Of a stretch of 64,000 bases of DNA, positions 32,401-44,303 are shown piece after piece. Numbering within the stretch: the first letter of the stretch is position 1; every line of letters begins with the position of its first letter. Below the pieces are notes generated by a model. That model saw only the letters and a program-made list of their open reading frames with translations, did not search any database and had not been told where the DNA came from. Source of the stretch: Stereocaulon alpinum. Taxonomy: Eukaryota; Ascomycota; Lecanoromycetes; Lecanorales; Stereocaulaceae. A program made the position numbers and the translations under genes. The stretch lies in contig JAEUBA010000022.1 in the NCBI GenBank assembly GCA_018257865.1, positions 62,001 to 126,000 of the forward strand, given 5' to 3'.

Positions 32401-34549
32401 CAACCTCAGTATCTGGCTCGCCTGTTCAAAAGAATACGGGAACAAGCTACTGCAGAGAAAGAGTGTGAGCGAGTCAAACATCTGATGATGGGCCTGTTTG
32501 GGTATGCTCAAAAGAGGCGAGAAGAATACTATCTCATCAAGCTCATCACGCGAGCAATGAAAGAAGAGGTTGACAACTGTCCTTCTATACAGGATTACCT
32601 GCGAGGTAACTTCTTCTGGGCCAAGCTGTTCGGTGCCTACATCAAGTCACCACGAGATCGAAAATACATGCGCGACATCCTATCTCCAATTGTTAAGGAC
32701 AGCATCATGGACAATCCCGAGCTAGACCTCGAGAGTGACCCAATGCAGATCTACCTGTCTGCTATCGAAAATGAACAGCTCCGTACAGGTCACAGAAGCC
32801 AGCGAAGCCCTGACATACCACGCGAGGCAGCCATCCGCGACCCCGAAACAAAGCGAACGTTTATCACCCATCTTCAAGACCTTCGAGATATTGCAGACCA
32901 ATTCTTTGCGGCGCTCGAAGATCACCTGCAAAAGATGCCTTTCGGTGTCCGATACATCGCGCAGCACATGTTTCAGACTTTGAGCTCCAGGTTCCAGCAC
33001 GAAGAACAAGGGTACATACTCCAAATCGTTGGACACTGGGTATGGAAGAGCTACCTGCAGCCTGCTCTGACAGAGCCAGAAAAGTATGGTGTTATAGATC
33101 GGGGCCTCTCCCAGGAGCACAAGAGGAACATTGGCGAGGTGTCGAAAGTGGTGGGCCAAGCTGCAGCTGGAAGACTATTTGGTGGTGAAAACATCTTCCT
33201 ACAGCCGCTGAACAGCTACGTTGGAGAGTCAATTGAGCGACTTGGTGAGATCTGGGGCAGCTGTGAGTTTCTGTATGATCCGAATCTCAATTGGCACCAC
33301 ACTAACTAGATTATACTAGTGATCGACGTGCCAAATGCTGAAACCCAGTTCGATATTGATGAATTCAACGATCTGTACTCACGAACAAAGCCTACCTTGT
33401 ATATTAAGATGTCGGACATCTTTTCGGTCCATCATCTTGTAGCTGCTGACGTGTCATATATTTGTCCTAGCCGGGATGACATACTACAAGAGGTCATTCG
33501 CGAACTCGGTAATGTGAAGAACAACGAGAACGAGCTTAGAAATGTCAGCACGTCCGAGATCTGTCTCACATTGAATCCCAAGCTGCACGAAGCTGAAGGT
33601 ACGATACTCCAATTGTACTATTGCGTCGAGAGACTAATAATCGAAAATAGATCCCGAGGCCGATATCAAAGCGCTGTTCATGGAGACCAAACGGTGTATC
33701 CTGTACATTATCCGAGTGCAGTCAGGAGCCGATTTGATGCAAATCATGGTCAAGCCTATCACCATGGAAGACGAAGATCGCTGGGAGATGCTTGTTCGCG
33801 ATGAGCTGTCAGCAGGAAGCAGGAAACGTGGCGCATATGCAGAAGCCAACACTCTTGTCGACATCTCGGTAATGAGCTACGCCGAACTTAAACGTACCGC
33901 CCTTGAAAACATCCTTCGACTTGAACATTTCGGTCGCCTTACTCGTCATAATCACTATCAAGATCTCCTCAATGCCATTGCTGTTGACATTCGAACAAAG
34001 CATCGCCGACGTATCCAGCGTCAGCGCGAACTCGAAACAGTCCGCCTCACCCTCGCTCGTCTCAACGACCAAGCTACATATCTGGAACAGCAATTGAAGA
34101 CCTACAATGACTACATCGAGCAAGCCATGGTCACACTCCAGAACAAGAAAGGCAAAAAGCGGTTCCTCATGCCGTTCACCAAACAGTGGGAGCACGAGCG
34201 GGAACTCCAGAAGTCTGGCCGCGTTCCAAAGTTCGGCTCATTCAAATACTCGGCACAGGATCTTGCAAATCGTGGGGTCCTTGTTGCCTGGGCTGGCTAC
34301 AGTGAGCATCAATGGGACAAGATCGACCTCACATTCTCTTCGAATGAAGTTGGTGTCTTTACCATTGAAGGCAGCAATGGACCGATAGCCATACCTGGCG
34401 CAAGCGCGCAGATACCCTTGGACGACCTATTGCAAGCGCAATACAACAACACGCAATTCATGGAGTTCTTTCCCGATGGGAAAGTGAGAGTCAATGTCAA
34501 TCTATTCCTGCACTTGATCATGAGAAAGTTTTACAAGGACAAGGACTAG
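29434..34549 (+). CDS. rng2: IQGAP-family protein, Rng2 homologue
   Basis: Scaffold of the cytokinetic actomyosin ring and polarity; binds actin, calmodulin and small GTPases. Exons 29434-33262, 33320-33598 and 33651-34549 give 1668 residues. The N-terminal 260 residues are Ser/Pro-rich and probably disordered. The calponin-homology domain is at about 269-387 (RQFLQAYEYLCHIGEAKEW). More than ten IQ-like motifs span about 463-865 (LQSQIRGSLVRLG, LQSIIRGKWAR, LQSAARGFILR). The Ras-GAP-related domain lies at about 950-1255 and the RasGAP C-terminal domain at about 1430-1660. No arginine finger is evident in the GAP part, as expected for IQGAPs, which do not stimulate GTP hydrolysis. An EPEPEPEP-type linker follows the CH domain. 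Introns are 57 and 52 nt. Confidence 0.95.
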
Positions 34550-37500
34550 AGACCAAGGCATTTGTTCTGAGCATAGAGAAAGTGTTGAGAGGAGTGGCAA
34601 TGTTCAATGATGATGAAAGGGAGTTCCGCGGTATCACTAGCATTTACATGGTTAGGTCTCGTTGGAAAGAGATTACTCGATATGCAGTGTTTGTTTGTTT
34701 GCTATGCAGGACGTCGGCAGCGCCGCAAGTGTACATACAGGCGCGTGATGCTTGCATATGAGTCCGGAAGAGTGTTACTACATTGGGCTCCGCGGGTGGT
34801 TTCGATAGGAGATGCTCGGAGATGCTCGGAGATGCATGAAAGTCCTCGGGGAGCTACCTGCTTGCTCGAAGAGGAAATAAACAACGTCGTACATAGTTCA
34901 CCTTGCCAATCAATTGCTTTTGCAACTCTCTTGACGCGTCGTAAGAGGATCAAACTTATCACGGTCGTAGAAGTCTGTATCAAGGACGCCGAAGGTGCCG
35001 ATATTTGTGCCACATTTAGCGGAGTAGGAATGCGGCTGCTGGAAAGCACAGACTAGACAGACACGCACAGGAGAAATGAGCAGGCAACATTTCGGAGGAC
35101 AGTCAACTATTGATATTCGTGCTGTTTTTGAACTTCAATGGAGTTGGAACCTCGGCTAAGATTTCATGCATGTGACCGAATTAGGCTTAGTCATTTTCGA
35201 TATCACTCTCCAAAGGATTGGCCGCTATGTATAAGTCAGACCTCGTCCATGCGACAGACGGAGTCTATACTTGTTCCCTGTTCTTGAGTACGGCAATATA
35301 TGAAGTAAGGGGCTGGAGGGGACTCAAGGTAAAGGTAGGCTAGGTGGTAGTTGTTGTTTTCCTATTCCCCAATCAGGTGGACGTTGGTATTAAAAGGCAG
35401 AATGGCGTTCAAGGAAGAGTCAGGTTATGTTACCTTGCATGGATTGTGCTTCTGGGGGGGTTTCACGTTTGACAACATTGGCAGCAGCGAAGTTGGATTT
35501 GGGAGAAGGACATGAGTGCATTGCATTTATCTCAGTCCAGAGTACACTTTTCTAAGCGATACTTGTATTGGAGGTAGCTGATAGTCCTCGCACACGCCGA
35601 TGCTAGAGATACAAGGCTATCTAAATAGCGGTGTTCTCTTGAATAGACTCACTTACAATGAGAATCTCTTCAGTGTCCTTCTGGCATCAGCTCGTAGTTG
35701 CCTCAATTGTATTTGTTGACGGTGGGCTCGCTCTTCCGCGGCTATGGGCCCACACAAACGTATTCAATACTTCCATGATGACTTCGCCCTTCGGTTCTTC
35801 TCCTGCATTGTTCCTTGGAGTACTGTGACTTGCTACATCGCCTGGATGGCTTTGGAAACAAGCCGCAAGAGCAGAAGCGATCGAGTAAGCCACCAGACGC
35901 GAGGCGTGTTCTCGCAGTCGACAGTCCAAATCCATCGACGCTGGCGTTCGCCTTGGCTAAAGCTCCTTCGTATCGAAATCGAGGTATAAATGGGTGGCGT
36001 TTATACCGCCACAGAGTAGGGTTAGTGGAGCTAAATAAGAGACTGGCTTTCAATACCTGGGAACCGGCACCACGGAGTGTATGATGGGCTTGCTCATTGT
36101 GAAGCCCTCAAGTTCGTAATTGTTCAATGGAGGGGCTTTCAAGACTCATCGCTGAGCCTGACACACATGGTTAGAGGATCTGAACAAAGACCATCTGCGA
36201 GACAGGGTGAACACAATACTAGGCCGTGGCATCCGTACCCAAACATCGTTTATCACTTTCGAATTTGAGTTGTCCCTGCATGCCTTATTATGGAACCCTG
36301 ATGCACTGGAGTTTTATACGTAGTGATTGTTCTTTGGCACCTGACCAGCAAGAGGTTGTTACTCGTGAGTCAACTTCGATGTCGCGTGCTTGATGTTCCG
36401 ACATCTTCACTTAGTGAATCCCAATCTCCCCGCCGTGTAAAAACTCAGGGAGCCTTCGCAGGCTCTTCAAGATCACAGTGTTGGGCGTTCTAGACAAGAT
36501 CAGGTCAACCTCAACAACGACGCTCAATGTCTTGGAAGAAAGGGTAGAAGTCGAACCAAGATCAAAATTCACACCAAACTTAAGAAGGTACGCCGCGGTC
36601 GGTCTAAATATATGGCAACTCTTGCTGAAGTTGTAGACTCTACTGAGGCGCCTTCTTGCCCCTCTTGCCTTGCACCACTGGCGTTGCTTCAAGTATCACT
36701 TGCTTTGACGGGCGTGCAGCTTCGTGGTACCGGACTCACTACTAGACTATGATAAGGAAGGTCGAGCGAATACGATGACCTGTAGAGGCAGTGTATTCTA
36801 CGAGCAGCAACCGCGCTTGTATTGCTGCCTGGTTGTGCATTGGTTGTCACATCAGTTGCCTCCAGACCTCCATCATATGTAGTATGCTGCTACTGACGGA
36901 GATGTTTACGTCGGAAGTTACGGGCTTCTTAGTGGCACTACGTGTGATCGCGTTTGTTGGTCCACAAGCGGTGATAGAGAATTCCAGTGCTAGACGATAA
37001 TGCGTGGTGGCGGTGGCGAGAGTCTTGAGGCGCAAGTTCCCGAGCCATCCTGGCGCATAATAGAGCATCATTGCTGTTCGTACATTAGCCAGCTTTGTAT
37101 TTTCGTAGTGGAGACCGATGATTCATCTCATACATTATTGTACAGCATCACTTACATAGCGGATCCTAGTTGGCCACTTCTTCCTCATTCCGATCACGTA
37201 TTCATTATCCGTCCAAGTTCCCGGTACATTGTCACTCCATTGTGATGGAGTGGTGTCTGGGTTTCTCATTGCTAAGAAGTGACCAGTCTTCTTGATCGTC
37301 CAGGCGGTTATTGCTATACAACAAAGCTTTAACGAGTGCTTCCTAGCGGAAATAGCGGAATTAGTCGATCATTGATGATCTATAGCACAGTATCCGTAAG
37401 ACTTAAATGCCGGGTATGACTCACTTTGGACTTTCCCTTGAGGCTCTCTAGTCCGGAGTATTCGGCGGTAGCACGGCACCTTGAACGGCAATGACTTTTC

Positions 37501-37690
37501 GAGCAATTATTCTACGTCATACCTCTTCCTCTGGCATGTAGATGGGTAGTTCTCTGGGATTCATGCATTCCTCCCAATGTAGACCGAGGGGCTTTGTGGC
37601 TGCAGTAGTGAATGATTACCTGCATGCCGCCCGCAGCAAGTACCGAAGGCTGCCGACATTCTGCAAGCTAAGTATCCTTTCAGATATAGA
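34550..37690. other. Gene-poor stretch downstream of rng2
   Basis: The first few hundred bases should be the 3' UTR of rng2. At about 34808-34836 GGAGATGCTC-like decamers repeat three times. Open frames at 34607-35056, 35687-36084 and 36692-36411 have no recognised domain. I see no gene I can support in these 3 kb. Confidence 0.45.
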
Positions 37691-38950
37691 GAAGCCTTAG
37701 CTACCTTGCCGAGCTATGTAAAAGACCAATACTAAGCGAGCAGTCTGACAACTTCTCGCCAGTCAATGTGGACTTTTGGTAGCGGCATACACAGTTAAGG
37801 AGATGTATGTATTGCTGCTGCCGGACACACCATGGACCAACGCATCGCAAGCTGCCAGATCCATCCTGCAGCCCAAAAGGCCAAAGGTTTGTCCATAACG
37901 ATGTGCGATTGGTATTCCATAGGATCAATGTCCGCCTTGACTACTGGTCAGCCTTATCCTGCAGAAGATCTATTGGCGTAGGCTGGATCCGCAGACGGAA
38001 TGCGACATTGTTAAGCTCATCGTCCACACATGCCAACATATTAGGGAGATAGTATTTGAGAATTATGCTGCCGAACCATGGAGCCTTCCGTAGACCCGGA
38101 TCTGCGATCAATACGTTCGTGATTAACAATGAACCATTCTCGTACTATATATAGCCCCAAATCCTCGGTAACGGAGATCTTTGTCACGACACCAATACGA
38201 TCCTGAGCTGCTGATCGTCCATGATGCGTTCGGCTAATATTGTTCGTGTCCTTCTCCCAGGTTGTTCCGGTTACTAGGTTGCAGCTGTAGTGCCGTGATA
38301 AGGTAGGCTCCTTTGAACGTGAATGCGTGTACTACTGCAGCCCACACATGGGCCGTGGCTTCCCCGCTTGCAAGCCCGGCCGTCTGGTTGTTTAGATGAG
38401 ATTGCAGAATTAGCTGCATGTTGACAGATCGATACGATTCTTAGATCTACCGTTACTCGCTTACCCCAGACCACGCTTTCGGCTGACTTTGATGGATGGG
38501 ATCACGAGGGACGATCTTATGTTCTAGGTCGATGTACAATAACATGTAACGCAATTGGCCGGTCTCTAGTTTCGTACAGGGAAGGGTTGTGAGGAGGGAA
38601 ATTTCAACTGTTCCCGTCAACAGTGTTCATAGGCCAAAATTATCACCAAGCAGGAGAGATACTTATTGCATGTGAGACATGGTTATGGCCTGGATTAGGG
38701 AGATTGATCGTGTTCTGTGTCTAGCAATTAGTAAGTTTCTGCTGATATGGACAAGATTGAAACTCGCTGCCAATGGACGAGGATTGGGGTACAGATTGAG
38801 GCCTGTGAAGCAACCCATGGAAATGCATTGTCATGCAGCAGTTCTCGATCTTAACCAGACCTAGCATGCAAGCCAAGATCAGACCAGGAAGGTTTGCTTT
38901 CATAGGAGAAGCTTTCAGCAAGCAACCTTACGATTCTGAAGATCCAGACG
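37691..38950 (-). other. Possible decayed gene, identity unknown
   Basis: Several neighbouring minus-strand pieces in different frames look protein-like: HVWAAVVHAFTFKGAYLITA (about 38360-38300), DRIGVVTKISVTEDLGLYIV (about 38200-38140) and MDKPLAFWAAGWIWQLAMRW (about 37900-37840). They are broken by stops and frame changes, and I could not name a family. It may be a relic or chance. Confidence 0.2.
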
Positions 38951-39286
38951 CATTGCAAGTCAACTCTGCTGCTAAGGCCGAAGCGCAAAATTTTAGCCCC
39001 TGAGGAGATGAATTTTACATTTGGTTCAATACATGTGGAAAGCCTGAGACCGCTGCATCAAACCCCCTGCAAGGCCACAATGACAACTGGACTACACAAA
39101 AGACTAAGGTGATATCGCTGCAACGCGCGCTTTTTTCACTGATGAAACGCTCACTCAAACCCACCCGTAATATTCAAGTTGCAATAGCAGAAAGCCACTG
39201 TGGAACTGATTACTTTGCTATGTTCCCTAAGTTCGTGAGCATTAAAGCGCTAATGCGCTTCGTAACAAGAATGGCGGAATTATGTC
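38951..39286. other. Downstream flank of the fork-head gene
   Basis: Nothing recognised. It should contain the 3' UTR of the leftward fork-head gene. Confidence 0.4.
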
Positions 39287-40748
39287 TTATGGGAGGCAAG
39301 TCAAACTGTTGCCGAAGAAGTGATCTTCATACCCGCTGTCCCTAAGATTGGACGTGAAGTTGGCGCCCAGGTCATGCTCGAAGGCGTCGTTGAGCATGAA
39401 GTCGTGCGGCTGTGTCTCCGGGCGTCCTAGATCGTCGTCGTAGTCGTAGGATGCATTTCCTGGGAGGGGGGATCGAGTGGATAGTGGCGGTGTTGGCAGG
39501 GAGTAATAGGGCAAATTAGCGGGACCATTCAGATCCATGTTGGGCGTTAGTTGGTTGCTGAAATTTGCGGAGGTGGGGCAAGCTAGGTCATGTCGAGCGC
39601 TCTGAACATAGTGGGAGATTCTGGGATCTTCGAGCCTCGCCAAGCTCCTGTTCCTGGCGCTTCTTCTCGCTGCCTTGCCTCCGCTCCTGCCCGCTCCTTG
39701 CCTCTTGAGGTCCACTCCATCTGTATGGTCGTTTTTTTTGCCTGGCTTCGGCCTGTATCTTGTGGTGGACTGTATTCCATGTCCCACCGCGGATGGCTCC
39801 AGAACCCAGATGAAACCCTTTTTTGATTTGTTGTTGGGATCGATTAGGTCGACCTTCTTGAAAGACTTCGAAATGTCAGCATTTCATACGAACCTGGACG
39901 GGCTCAGAGGAAGTTACCCCATTCATAGAAAGATTATGTCTAACACTGTTTTGCCATCCCTTGTTGATGGGATTCTTGGCCTTGTCTGTGTTCTGTGCGA
40001 TCCAAGCATAGATGTCCCGAAGGACAAGCCTATGCTCCGGAGCATCCATCAAGGCTTGGTATATCAGCTTTGCATAGGGCTGGTTCCCGTCTCTACTCTC
40101 GCTATCGGTCTCACAACCCTCCGCCGTCACATCTTCGCTGAAGTCCCTATGAACCAGCATCATGTCCTGTTCAAGACTAGAAGGTCTGTCTGATGAGGTG
40201 GAATACATGCATGGGGCTATTTGGTTTGCTGCGTCATAAGGAAAGCTTTGAGAGTATAGAGGCTCAGACATGAGCATCTCGTTCATGGTATCAGCAACTG
40301 TAGAGTCCGTCCAGCATGGCCGCTGGCGCATGGGAAGGGGAAGGGGAAGGAGAGGCCGTTGAATAGATGGATGCCCATTGACACATTCTGGGAGGCCATG
40401 ATTGAGATCGAAAGGATGGTGTTGTTGGAATGTTGAGGATGAGTGCGGAGATATCGATCCCTGGGGGCTATCATATTTCCATGGATCCTGCCTGCTTGTT
40501 GTTCGAGCCTCAGGTACTCTGGAAGAGTTTGTAAGCTCAGAAAAAGAATAAGTCTTTCCAGAAGGAGCGAAAGGTTCCTGTCCAAAATCCGCTGACTGCT
40601 GGACGTTATTCCAGGGGAACAAAGGCTCTGTGGTGTTGTGAGGTTGGTCGCTAGCATTATGTTTGAAACTTTGAGCGTAGTCTGATACAACTGGATCTGA
40701 GCTGTCAAGCATGGGCGACATGGTGATATGAAAGTCGCTTTCAAGCAT
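39287..40748 (-). CDS. Fork-head (winged-helix) transcription factor
   Basis: Nuclear DNA-binding protein. Exons 40748-39918 and 39865-39287 give 469 residues. The fork-head domain spans about 222-310: QPYAKLIYQALMDAPEHRL, then IYAWIAQNTDKAKN, the recognition helix WQNSVRHNLSMNG, and after the 52-nt intron SFKKVDLIDPNNKSKKGFI. The intron cuts the domain directly after the recognition helix. The N-terminal 220 residues and the C-terminal 150 are low in complexity (His/Ser/Pro; acidic DYDDDLG). No FHA domain is visible, so it resembles the Sep1/Hcm1/Mei4 type rather than Fkh2 or Fhl1; I cannot choose among these. An in-frame Met at residue 10 could be an alternative start. Confidence 0.88.
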
Positions 40749-42036
40749 TTAACGTCTGCTTTGAGGATGGATGGTGGTAGGATGGAAACCGAATAAGAAT
40801 GGAAGACCAATCTTTGTTGTGAACGCAATGAGGCGATATCGTATGGAAACGTGTTGCAGTTATCTCGTCTCCTAAGACCAGAAGGAGACGTTTATGGCTT
40901 TGTCTTGATTCGGACAATGATATTATCGCTCTGAGGAGCTTTGCGCCTAGGTTCATGGGGTGGATGAAGAAAGGCATGGATATCAACCTATAGGATATCA
41001 TGAAGTCCATACAAGTAGATGGAGAAGGCCATCCTCAGTGATCACACGATGGCCAGCTCACAATTTCTGGACAGCGTGCAATAGATTCGGTTCCCTACGG
41101 CAGACCCTGGCCGTTAGCAAACAAATGTAGGATGGTTAGGAGGATTCATGGCTAGCTCTGAAGAGCGGGCTCTAGAGGTTATCTGCATCACGTTGCCCCA
41201 GATTATGCCGCTTCGCCTTAGATATCAACCGGGATCTTTCATCCAATGAATTCTTTGTCAACCGTCACATCCCGGTCATGAGCACCTCTTTGAAATTTGC
41301 AGCCGGGTTCTTGCCTAGGGTTGTTGAGTACAGGCTCAGATACAATTCGGGGAGCCTTCCGATATGTGCTTATTGGATATCGGGAAGCCGCATCAGATGT
41401 GAGCCTAACAGATGTGAAAACATGTGAGGCAACGCCACAGCTGCCAAGACACTAGAACATGTATAGAAGACCACCACCAATCTCTAGCTACATATCCCTA
41501 GCTTAGGCGCCAATATGACGGCTCCGGTCCGCGGCTACTCAGGCACCCGAGCCCGGGTTGTTTGCTGAGGATGCTGAAAAGTGTATCCCAACAGCCAATG
41601 CTTCGTTACTAGATCAGGGTCTTGTAATCAGCCCATCGTGAAATGCAGACGAACTGGGCCTAGATGACCAGTAGCAGATAAGGGTACTTGCGTTGGTTGC
41701 TACATTGGATCTGGGGAAATAGTGTAAGTGATCAACGGCTCTGGCTTGCTGAGATGTCAGGCGGCAATGAGATGATTGCAACACCATGGGAGTGAAGCAT
41801 GTAGTACCATGAAAGTGCTGCAGCAGACTAGGCACGTCGTGATCATAATGAGGTAAGGAGGGGAGAGGAAAGGGAAATCCTTGGCCATTGGATAACTGCT
41901 CCGTTTCACGCTCTCTCACTGCCATGACATAGCCAATAATGGTTTCGGCAACGTGATGTAGCAGACTGCTCGTAAACCTCTTATTAGATGCGTGACTTAA
42001 GCTGTAATGGTGTTAGTCGCTCTAGTTTTGCGATGC
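40749..42036. other. Long upstream region of the fork-head gene
   Basis: About 1.3 kb without a supported gene, between the fork-head start and the 3' end of cactin. The minus-strand frame 41925-41614 is not recognisable. A long promoter and 5' UTR for the regulator is plausible. Confidence 0.4.
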
Positions 42037-44001
42037 CTATTTTCGGTAGTAGATCTAGAGAGTGTTAGATATCGGTCTTGACAGAAAGACAGACCGGAAA
42101 GGCTGACCTTCTTGAATTGGAAGTGCAGTTGGAGAATGCCCTGGACAGTCGGTCAGCGACCGAGCCGTGAACACCAAGAATAGAGCAACAGCAAGCGCAG
42201 CGTGCGAGCGTTGTAAGAGGATCGATTGGCATACCTTGTCAAAACTACTTCGAAATCCACGTTCCCTCTTAGCGCTGTAATCCCATTCTTTATCGACTAT
42301 GCGGAAGGCCAGTTCTTCGTACGGAGGGCCGCTAACAAAGCGTATGAGACACGTGTCCTCCTCCCCAGCGGGCGCAAATGACTCTCCTCGTTTACGTCCA
42401 TTTTCACGTTCGATACGATAAGTTGGGGCTCTAGTCTTGTCAATCAAGTCCGGATAGAAGATGTTGAACTTGTAGCCTTGGACAACCTTGGGCGGTGGAT
42501 TGTCGTGGTCATAATGGGTTTGGTTGTATTTGTTCCATTCGTATCCCATCTGAACTCGATTGAAATATCGTGGCTTTCTTGGTCGATGTTTGCTGGCCCA
42601 TTGAGGCTTCGATGCTGAAGACACTTCTTCCTCACCAGCGAATATTTCTTCGTCCTCTTGGATGCCCCTAGCAACCTCTCTTTCATACAAGGCTTTCGTG
42701 GCTGATGAGAAGTCTTCATGAGTGGTTGGTGCGAAGCGTGAAGTACTGGTGATAGGCGCTTCTTGTGCCTTTGGTACTGAAGAAAGAGCTCGTTTGTCTG
42801 ACGGTGCTTGTCGTAAGGGTACGTATCTCAGCTTAAGCACCCTTTGGCGCTCCAAAGCCTGCCAGGGTCATTAGCCAAAGATCGGAACGGAGCGTAGCAA
42901 TTTTCTCCTAACTCACAACCTTGTCTACAAAGTCTTTCTCATCTAGTACATCGAGACTTTTGTCCTCAGCCCGTAATTTCAGAAGAGGCTCAGGATCCAG
43001 CTGTTTGCAAAAATGTATTGTCGTTCTCCGGCTAGGTAGAGCGCCACTATTTGTATCCGACATCTCATCTGCTCCGCCATTTGTGTTTTCGATGTTGGCC
43101 AGAACCATGTGTAGCTTCTCCTTAGCTTGCTCCGCCTGATCACGCTCCTCTCGCCGGAGGTCGTCCAGACGACTCTCGATGATAGTTTTGTACACAGCAT
43201 CAAGCTCCGCCCTAGCTTTGTACACAGCAACGTTACGTAGAAGCTGTTCCCAATATTCCACGTCAATCGGCTCGTTGGATTGTAATTTGTCACTGATCTG
43301 TTCCTCTAGGACCTTCAGCTCTTTCAGGGATTTGGGACTCAGTAAGCGGTCGACATCCGCAGATACAGAGCTGTTCGACCGCCCCTGCGAGGTTGTAGGT
43401 ATCAGTCTAACCTGGTAATCTTTGCAAATTACTTTGAGTGCCTGACGTGAGTCAGTCGAATTCCAGCGCTACAGAAGACAGGGCATCATACATTCCAGTA
43501 CCGACGATTACTTGGATTCGATTCCAATGCCAAGTAGGTATCAATGTCTTTCCCTAACTCTTGCAGCTCGGACAAAGCTAAGCCTTCAAAAATGCCTGCT
43601 GGATCCACCACGTCAACATCTGACTCATGCGATTCCTCTTCCAAAAGATCCCTTGTTGTATCAATAACACCTAGGGTGACGGCAAGCCAGTCGATAGACT
43701 TCGCTCGCCCTTCCCTCACGCGTATGAGAGCCTTCTTCTTTGATTGTTGTAGCACGAAATCGTCTTCATGAGATACCCACTCGCGCATCTGTTCGGCCTC
43801 TTGTATCTGGTTTAGGCGTGTCTGCTCCCTTGCAAAGGTCTCTTGCTCCTTCCTTGCATTGCTTTCCTCGTTTCGATCATGTCCAGCGGTAATGTGTCTT
43901 GGGCTGTCCTGATTCAGGTGTCGGCGATGGTCTTTGGCTGGGCGCTGCCATGAAGGTAGAGGGGAAGGTTGGGAACGTTTCCGAGATTCTGGCACAGACA
44001 T
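42037..44001 (-). CDS. cay1: Cactin, splicing factor
   Basis: Nuclear protein needed for accurate splicing; the fission yeast homologue is Cay1. Five exons: 44001-43492, 43441-42917, 42858-42235, 42140-42108 and 42054-42037, giving 569 residues. The N-terminus is basic and Ser/Arg-rich. The mid domain begins MREWVSHEDDFVLQQSKKKA and includes VREGRAKSIDWLAV and YWEQLL. The conserved C-terminal domain holds KPRYFNRVQMGYEWNKYN, GYKFNIFYPDLIDKT and FRIVDKEWDY. Two microexons of 33 and 18 nt encode the strongly conserved end GILQLHFQFKKIYYRK, which makes the model secure. Introns are 50, 58, 94 and 53 nt. Divergent from nej1 over 302 bp. Confidence 0.93.
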
Positions 44002-44303
44002 TGTAATACTACCCCTGGGCTTCTGAATTCTGTGGTGAGGTAACGATCAGTAGGCAGATCTGAACGTTGATGGTATCTATGGTGACTGATATTTTCGTAA
44101 GTTGTAGAGCACGAATATGGAAAGAGACTAGAACCTTCAAAGAGACTTGGTATTGATAGTGGCGGCGATCACCGCTTGATACATACTAGCGTCTGACTCG
44201 AGGCTCTAAGCGTCGGGCAATATACAGCCTGCCACCTTTGGCACCCCCAACGTTCTTTTAACGTCGCTTCCATTAGTCTTTGGACTCTAATGTCTCTACA
44301 AGC
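44002..44303. promoter_or_regulatory. Shared intergenic promoter region (cactin / nej1)
   Basis: The 302 bp between divergent start codons must drive both genes. No known element is clear. Confidence 0.5.

Noticed and set aside
34607..35056. 149-codon plus-strand frame just after rng2
   Set aside because: Lies in the probable 3' UTR, has a biased composition from a decamer repeat and no recognised domain.
39675..40193. 172-codon plus-strand frame
   Set aside because: Antisense shadow of the fork-head gene, which has a clear conserved domain on the other strand.
43381..43411. Possible 27-nt intron in cactin (GTTAGA..TCGCAG)
   Set aside because: The stretch is in frame without stops, and 27 nt is shorter than any other intron I see here; read as coding.
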